Shown: positions 32,337-37,087 of the stretch, piece by piece
Position numbering within the stretch: the first letter of the stretch is position 1
How the letters are laid out: every line of letters starts with the position of its first letter
DNA from: Bacteroidales bacterium
Lineage (GTDB): Bacteria > Bacteroidota > Bacteroidia > Bacteroidales > DTU049
Assembly: GCA_016937255.1 (NCBI GenBank)
Contig: JAFGWG010000010.1
Span: forward strand, 1 to 37,087
Direction of reading: 5' to 3'
Length of the DNA: 37,087 bases
Program-made: the position numbers and the translations under genes
The notes under the pieces: generated by a model
Databases searched by the model: none
What the model was told of the DNA's origin: nothing
The model's input: only the letters and a program-made list of their open reading frames with translations

Positions 32337-33095
32337 TTACATATGTTTTGGGTTAATGAGCTTAAGTTTTTGCAATAGCTCGAAAAAAGCTTTGCGAAAA
32401 CTGTCGCCAATGGGCAATCTTTCATTCAGTACAATAACATGCGATTTCTCAATGCTTTGAATCTTTGAAAGATTAATAATATATGATTTGTGTATGCGGC
32501 AAAATTGTTCATTTGGCAACATCTCCAACATGTTTTTGAAATTCGTCAATGTCATTATTCGCAGATCTGGACATACAATTCGTAGATAATCTTTCATTCC
32601 TTCGATGTAGTGTATATCATTGAACATCACTTTCTGCATGCGATACTCTGTTTTCACAAAAATAAATTCGTGTTTAGCATGATCAGGTGCTGCAATAACA
32701 GTTACTTCGTTGCTGTTTCCAGTGTGCTCGGCCTGTTTGTCGGCCACCCGATTTACCGAATGCAAAAATCGCTCAAATGAAATCGGCTTAACAAGATAAT
32801 CGCTCACTTCTAGCTCATATCCTTTTAATGCATATTCTCCATATGCAGAAGTAATAATGACGTAGGGTTTGTTTTTCAGAATTTCAAGCAACTGAATTCC
32901 AGTCAAATCATCCATTTGAATATCAAGAAAAAGCAGATCTACGGTATTCTTTTTCAGATAATCTAGTGCAGAAATTCCATTGTCGAAAGATTGTTTCAAC
33001 TCTAGAAAAGGAACTTTTGCGATATATCCTTCCAGTTTTTGAATGGCCAATGGCTCATCGTCAACAACTACACAAGAAATCTTTAATGAATGCAT
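32337..33095 (-). CDS. LytTR-type response regulator
   Basis: This 252-residue regulator has a receiver domain at residues 1-120: acidic pocket Asp12/Asp13, phosphoacceptor Asp58 in FLDIQM, Thr82 and Lys103 in LVKPI. A linker leads to a LytTR DNA-binding domain at about 150-245 (FVKTEYRMQKVMFNDIHYIEG, YLRIV, RIHKSYIINLSKIQSIEK, LPIGDSFRKAFFELL). LytTR domains bind DNA through beta-strands and usually recognise paired direct repeats. The start overlaps the upstream kinase gene by 13 nt, so the pair is translationally coupled. The divergent TonB-dependent receptor is a plausible target. Confidence 0.95.
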   Translation of the reverse strand: MHSLKISCVVVDDEPLAIQKLEGYIAKVPFLELKQSFDNGISALDYLKKNTVDLLFLDIQMDDLTGIQLLEILKNKPYVIITSAYGEYALKGYELEVSDYLVKPISFERFLHSVNRVADKQAEHTGNSNEVTVIAAPDHAKHEFIFVKTEYRMQKVMFNDIHYIEGMKDYLRIVCPDLRIMTLTNFKNMLEMLPNEQFCRIHKSYIINLSKIQSIEKSHVIVLNERLPIGDSFRKAFFELLQKLKLINPKHM

Positions 33096-34123
33096 AAGCG
33101 AACTTTATATTCTTTATTATCAACTATTATAGTTTCCAATGTATGCTTGTCTGGATATAGCAAATCAAGACGACGGCGAAGATTAATCATTCCAATTCCA
33201 CCAGCATTGTCTTTGTTAATTCTGATATCGCTTAAAAAATTACGGACTTCAAAACAAAGACGGTGATCATCAGCTTCAAGATACATCTTTATGCCTGGAT
33301 GCTTAACTTTTTTATCTCCATGCTTAATGGCGTTTTCAACCAATGGAATAAAAAGCATGGGAGCAATGAGCAAATCTTTTCGAACAGGTTTTGAATTGAA
33401 CTCAAAAAATCCGGGGCTTAATCGAAGGGCATGAAGCGAAATGAAATTCTTCAGATAATTGATTTCCTTTTCCAATGGAACAAAATCTGCAGTTGCTTCA
33501 TATAAAACATAGCGCATGATATCGCTCAATCGCATAATGCTTTCGGACGCTTTCGAGGGCTCAATGGCAATTAAAGAATCTATATTGTTGAGTGTATTGA
33601 ATATGAAATGCGGGTTAATCTGGTTTTTCAATAACGCCAGTTCACTTTGAAGATTTTGATTTTGTAAGAAATTTCGATGCTGTTGTTCCTTTACCCATTG
33701 CTTCAACAATTTAATGGCCGCAGCAAAAAGGGCAATACTTAGTGATGAAATTGTGAAATAGAAATAGTTGAACTGCCAGAAAGTATATTTCTCAAGATAT
33801 TCAGGGTGATAAATGGGTAGATAAATATAATAGTTAATTATTTGGTTTGTAATGGGAGTAATTACAGCTAGAACAATGAAGAATAGACTGAAAAAAAGAT
33901 ATTTCTTTTTGAAAAGTAAAGGAAGTAATGCATAAATAAGAATATAAGTAATAATGATATCGACAGGAAGAAAATAAAGGGTTCTCTTAAGTAAATCCCA
34001 AAAAGTTAATTCAACGGGAATACTTACTATAAGCGAATACACAGAGATATATAGCAGCCAGAAAACGATATGCGACAATATCTGTTGACTTTTGCTTTTA
34101 TAACCTTGAATTAAAAACTTCAT
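33083..34123 (-). CDS. LytS-like sensor histidine kinase
   Basis: This 346-residue kinase has four membrane helices (about 15-37, 48-70, 76-97 and 119-140), then a short coiled-coil linker. The His_kinase (PF06580) domain contains LALLKNQINPHFIFNTLNNI with the phosphoacceptor His172. The ATPase domain has LVENAIKHGDKK (N box) and GGIGMINLRRRLDLLY (G box). It has no extracellular sensor domain of size, so it probably senses a signal within the membrane. It would phosphorylate the LytTR regulator encoded by the overlapping next gene. It is divergent from the TonB-dependent receptor gene, 214 bp away. Confidence 0.94.
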   Translation of the reverse strand: MKFLIQGYKSKSQQILSHIVFWLLYISVYSLIVSIPVELTFWDLLKRTLYFLPVDIIITYILIYALLPLLFKKKYLFFSLFFIVLAVITPITNQIINYYIYLPIYHPEYLEKYTFWQFNYFYFTISSLSIALFAAAIKLLKQWVKEQQHRNFLQNQNLQSELALLKNQINPHFIFNTLNNIDSLIAIEPSKASESIMRLSDIMRYVLYEATADFVPLEKEINYLKNFISLHALRLSPGFFEFNSKPVRKDLLIAPMLFIPLVENAIKHGDKKVKHPGIKMYLEADDHRLCFEVRNFLSDIRINKDNAGGIGMINLRRRLDLLYPDKHTLETIIVDNKEYKVRLCIH

Positions 34124-34337
34124 ATGATCTGCGTTGTAACTGCGAATATCGGAAAGTTTCTAAGAAAAGAAAAATTATTTCTACAAAAACAAGGAAACGC
34201 TCTATATCTTTACCCAGTTTGGGGTTTAACGCTGTTTTTAACGAAAACCAGTGTTGGTCGAGAAACTTAAACAATTAATATATCAAATTTGGAAAAACTT
34301 CAATATCCTTTCATCTTTGTTGCAGAATTTGAAAAGC
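34124..34337. promoter_or_regulatory. divergent control region with direct repeats and receptor promoter
   Basis: The receptor promoter is TTTG at 34288-34291, 20 nt, then CATCTTTG at 34312-34319 (one mismatch from TAnnTTTG), 18 nt before the ATG at 34338. Two TTTAACG repeats at 34225-34231 and 34237-34243 are 12 nt apart. On the minus strand they read CGTTAAA, whose GTT core and A-rich end partly fit LytTR sites, though the spacing is shorter than the usual 21-22. Confidence 0.5.
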
Positions 34338-36761
34338 ATGATTAGAAAAGTATTCATATTAATTATTGTTTTGGTAATCGGATTTCAGGCAAATGCTACT
34401 GAAAGTCCCCTACGTGCGTTTATTAAAGGCGTGGTTACCGACAGCATTAGTGGAGCACCAGTTGAATATGCCAACGTAAGCATATTCTCTCTTCCTGATT
34501 CTACTCTAGCAGGTGGTGCAATAACAGACAGTACTGGCACATTTGTAATCAGCAGCCTTAAAAAAGGAAATTATTTTATGAAAATTTCTTTCGTGGGATA
34601 CGGATCAATGATTATTGACAATATTAAATTGGGTTCCAATAGCGAATTTAAAGATCTTGGATTCATAAAAATATCTCCCTCAAGCCTTGGAATAGAGGGT
34701 GTTGAAATTGTTGCAGAGAAAAACCCGATCGAATATCATGTTGATAAACAGGTTATTAACGCGGACGCATTACAAAATGCTGCAACAGGAACTGTTATCG
34801 ATATTCTGAAAAACAGTCCGTCGGTAACAGTAGATAACGATGATAATGTTATGCTGCGAGGTAGCACTGGCTACGTTTTACTTATTGATGGAAAACCAAC
34901 GGTTCTCGACCCCAAAGATGCTATGCGTCAGATTCCTGCGTCAATTGTTGATCAGGTGGAAATAATTACAAACCCCTCTGCAAAATACGATGCAGAAGGT
35001 ACTGCAGGCATCATTAATATTTTACTGAAAAAAAAGAAAGATAATGGCTTTTCCGCTCTAGTTAACGCCCGTGCAGATAATCAGGGCGGATATGGTGCAG
35101 ATGCCTCTTTTACCATTAATAAAAACAAGTGGTCTATTAAAGGAATGCTTAATCATAACATGATGAAACGCAAGCCGAACAGTGAAAATGAACGCAATAT
35201 TATTTATGCTGCCGATTCCATTTCAAATTTGTACTGGGATTCCAACCGAAGTATGGAAAACTCAAACTCTTCTTTCCGACTAGGTGTTGATTTTAATGCC
35301 ACTGCAAAAAATAAATTCAGTGTTAATGGTGAAGTAGGAAAAAGCAAATGGCAAATGGGCATGTTGTCCGATTATACCGAAACCTCACCAGGTGGAGATA
35401 TTAATTATTATACTACCGATTATTTGGCATCAGTTCCTGGAACTTTTTACAACGGATCCATTTCATATACACACGAGTTTGACACCACAGCAAGTAAGCT
35501 AGAAATTACCGGTTTTGCCATGATTTGGAATGGCGACATAAGTCATACCAGCTATCAATATGAATCCAATACTGATTTTGAGATGCTGAATATGACACAG
35601 GGCTCTCGAAACAATGAAGATGCTCTTCTGAGTGAATATCGACTGAATGTGGACTATTCAGATGTGCTCTTTAAGAAGTTTAAGCTTGAAACCGGCTATC
35701 AGTTTACGTATCGCCCTTACGAAGCGTATTTTGATGCGCAGAAATTTGATGCCGGAAGCTGGAATATGGATTCATTATATAGCACTGACCAAGACTTTAC
35801 CCAAACTAAACATGCTGGCTATTTTACACTGAGTGGAAACATTAAGAAATTTGATGTACAATTGGGTCTTCGTGCCGAAGATTTTTACAGTGAATTCATA
35901 CTCGATTCAGACAATTATGATGACATCACCCAAGATTATCTGTATTGGTTCCCGTCTCTTCATATTAGTAAAAAAATGAAGAATATGAGTCAGTGGCAGG
36001 CCAGTTATTCTCGCCGCATCAATTATCCTCAAGACTGGATGATGGGTCCAACCCCGATGTACAGCGACGCATTTATGTACCAAGAAGGAAACGCTAGTCT
36101 GTTGCCAGAGCTTATAGATTCTTACGAACTCTCTCATATTCGCTTCATTGCAAAAAAACACATGTTGAGCATGACCGGATTTTATCGTCAGACCAATGAT
36201 GAAATTGCTCGCACCATGTATGTAAATAGTGATGATATTCTTACCGTGGGCTGGGATAATCTTGCCATAAATCGTTCTTATGGATTTGAGATGGGCTCAA
36301 ACCTGAATATCAGTAAAATGTTTTCTGCTAATCTTTCTGCCTCTGCTTTTGGATTGCATAGCGAAGGATATTTGGCCAATACTGATCTGAATTACTCCAC
36401 CTTTTCTTGGACCGTTCGTGGTATGTTTAATATTAAGGCAACGCCCAATACCAATATTCAGCTTAGCGGTTTTTATAATGCCAAAGCCAAAGAGCAGCAG
36501 GGAATTAGAAAAGAACAAGGCATGATTAGTATGAGCTTGCGTCAGGATTTTATGAAGAAAAAACTTAGCCTGACTCTGAATTTCCAAGACATATTCAATA
36601 TATTCAAATGGGAATACAACATTACCGAACCGACATATACGACCAGTATGAATTTTATTCCACCTTACCCACAACTCTCGCTGGCATTGTCGTACAAAAT
36701 AAACAATTACAAGCCCTCACAGGGCAATAACGATACTTATAATCCCGGAATGGGAATGTAG
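34338..36761 (+). CDS. TonB-dependent receptor-like outer-membrane barrel (PF14905 type)
   Basis: This 807-residue protein is counted from the ATG at 34338; a GTG reading from 34251 would include the promoter. A signal peptide ends near residue 20 (GFQANA). A carboxypeptidase-regulatory-like domain spans about 27-115 (IKGVVTDSISGAPVEYANVSIF, TDSTGTFVISSLKKGNYFMKISFVGY). The plug domain follows at about 120-245 (VIDILKNSPSVTVDNDDNVMLRGSTGYVLLIDGKP, IPASIVDQVEIITNPSAKYDAEGTAGIINILLKKKK). The rest is the outer membrane beta-barrel, ending AYK-like LALSYKINNY. Members import or bind ligands across the outer membrane, but the substrate of this group is mostly unknown. It is divergent from the LytTR two-component pair, which may control it. 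No SusD partner is adjacent. Confidence 0.93.
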   Translation: MIRKVFILIIVLVIGFQANATESPLRAFIKGVVTDSISGAPVEYANVSIFSLPDSTLAGGAITDSTGTFVISSLKKGNYFMKISFVGYGSMIIDNIKLGSNSEFKDLGFIKISPSSLGIEGVEIVAEKNPIEYHVDKQVINADALQNAATGTVIDILKNSPSVTVDNDDNVMLRGSTGYVLLIDGKPTVLDPKDAMRQIPASIVDQVEIITNPSAKYDAEGTAGIINILLKKKKDNGFSALVNARADNQGGYGADASFTINKNKWSIKGMLNHNMMKRKPNSENERNIIYAADSISNLYWDSNRSMENSNSSFRLGVDFNATAKNKFSVNGEVGKSKWQMGMLSDYTETSPGGDINYYTTDYLASVPGTFYNGSISYTHEFDTTASKLEITGFAMIWNGDISHTSYQYESNTDFEMLNMTQGSRNNEDALLSEYRLNVDYSDVLFKKFKLETGYQFTYRPYEAYFDAQKFDAGSWNMDSLYSTDQDFTQTKHAGYFTLSGNIKKFDVQLGLRAEDFYSEFILDSDNYDDITQDYLYWFPSLHISKKMKNMSQWQASYSRRINYPQDWMMGPTPMYSDAFMYQEGNASLLPELIDSYELSHIRFIAKKHMLSMTGFYRQTNDEIARTMYVNSDDILTVGWDNLAINRSYGFEMGSNLNISKMFSANLSASAFGLHSEGYLANTDLNYSTFSWTVRGMFNIKATPNTNIQLSGFYNAKAKEQQGIRKEQGMISMSLRQDFMKKKLSLTLNFQDIFNIFKWEYNITEPTYTTSMNFIPPYPQLSLALSYKINNYKPSQGNNDTYNPGMGM

Positions 36762-36790
36762 GTGCATTTCTTATAATGATTGGTTGGTTA

Positions 36791-36817
36791 AAGCCGGGGT
36801 GGAGACCTCGGCTTTTT
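36791..36817 (+). terminator. hairpin terminator of the receptor gene
   Basis: AAGCCGGGGT (36791-36800) pairs with ACCTCGGCTT (36805-36814), with one G-T pair and a GGAG loop. A five-T run ends at 36817. Confidence 0.88.
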
Positions 36818-36829
36818 ACTTATCAATAA

Positions 36830-37087
36830 TTGTTACTCTGAGCAGCCTACCCTCGCACAGGAAAAGCATCTACGTTCCGAGCAAAGAGGTTGTTTCTTGT
36901 GACAAAGCGAGGATCTTGGTTCGATAAGGGGAAAAATTAATAATTTGTCTTTCAAAAAACGTCTCAATTTTGTTTTATGCTGAAAACTTGGCAAAAAAAC
37001 GCATCTATTTTCAGTATAATGAAAAGATTAGCTATAAACATTTGCACATTACAGATTTTCTGCATGAGAAAAATCAATAATTAACTC
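36830..37087. other. non-coding tail with candidate dispersed repeat and possible promoter
   Basis: Positions about 36835-36925 look like an intergenic repeat: CCTCGC at 36851-36856 matches GCGAGG at 36907-36912, and CACAGGAAA at 36856-36864 nearly pairs with TTTCTTGTG at 36893-36901. A sequence AACATTTG at 37037-37044, one mismatch from TAnnTTTG, may serve a gene beyond the window. I find no credible ORF here. Confidence 0.35.

Overview
The window is chromosomal DNA from a member of the Bacteroidota. It is AT-rich. Several genes have the TAnnTTTG type of -7 promoter box and no Shine-Dalgarno sequence. Five proteins end in a type IX secretion (T9SS) type A C-terminal sorting domain. It also carries families typical of the phylum: DUF4270 lipoprotein, S46 dipeptidyl-peptidase, LytTR two-component pair, and a PF14905-type TonB-dependent receptor. 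The order cannot be fixed from this sequence. I see no rRNA, tRNA, CRISPR array, phage gene or intact insertion sequence.

Layout. 1-1.3 kb: a small lipoprotein and a TPR protein converge on a shared perfect hairpin terminator. 1.4-12 kb: a surface and adhesion locus with a small T9SS cargo protein, a TPR/transmembrane/LuxR-type regulator 4 bp downstream, and a 2511-residue T9SS protein built of LamG, CUB-like, Ig-like and PKD-like modules. 12-18.6 kb, minus strand: an exported WD40 protein, the DUF4270-glmS pair, and a T9SS beta-helix protein. 18.7-22.4 kb: glycyl-tRNA synthetase, a 59-residue winged-helix protein, a C-terminal processing protease, and a small convergent lipoprotein. 22.5-26 kb: two tandem, diverged, Trp-rich YD-like-repeat T9SS proteins, each with its own promoter and terminator. 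26.1-26.4 kb: a promoter-to-terminator stretch without a convincing ORF, possibly a small RNA. 26.4-29.8 kb, minus strand: yicC-gmk followed by a GNAT/RLAN/ATP-grasp fusion. 29.9-32.2 kb: an S46 peptidase with the DPP7-like specificity residue. 32.3-36.8 kb: a LytTR regulator and sensor kinase, divergent from a TonB-dependent receptor. 36.8-37.1 kb: a terminator and a possible dispersed repeat.

Housekeeping genes (glmS, glyS, gmk, yicC, ctp) are interleaved with exported surface proteins. The parts most worth a second look are the GNAT-RLAN-ATP-grasp fusion, the giant modular protein with an exact 245-residue repeat register and its neighbouring TPR-LuxR regulator, the twin YD-like proteins, the operator-like repeats upstream of glyS, and the possible small RNA near 26.2 kb.
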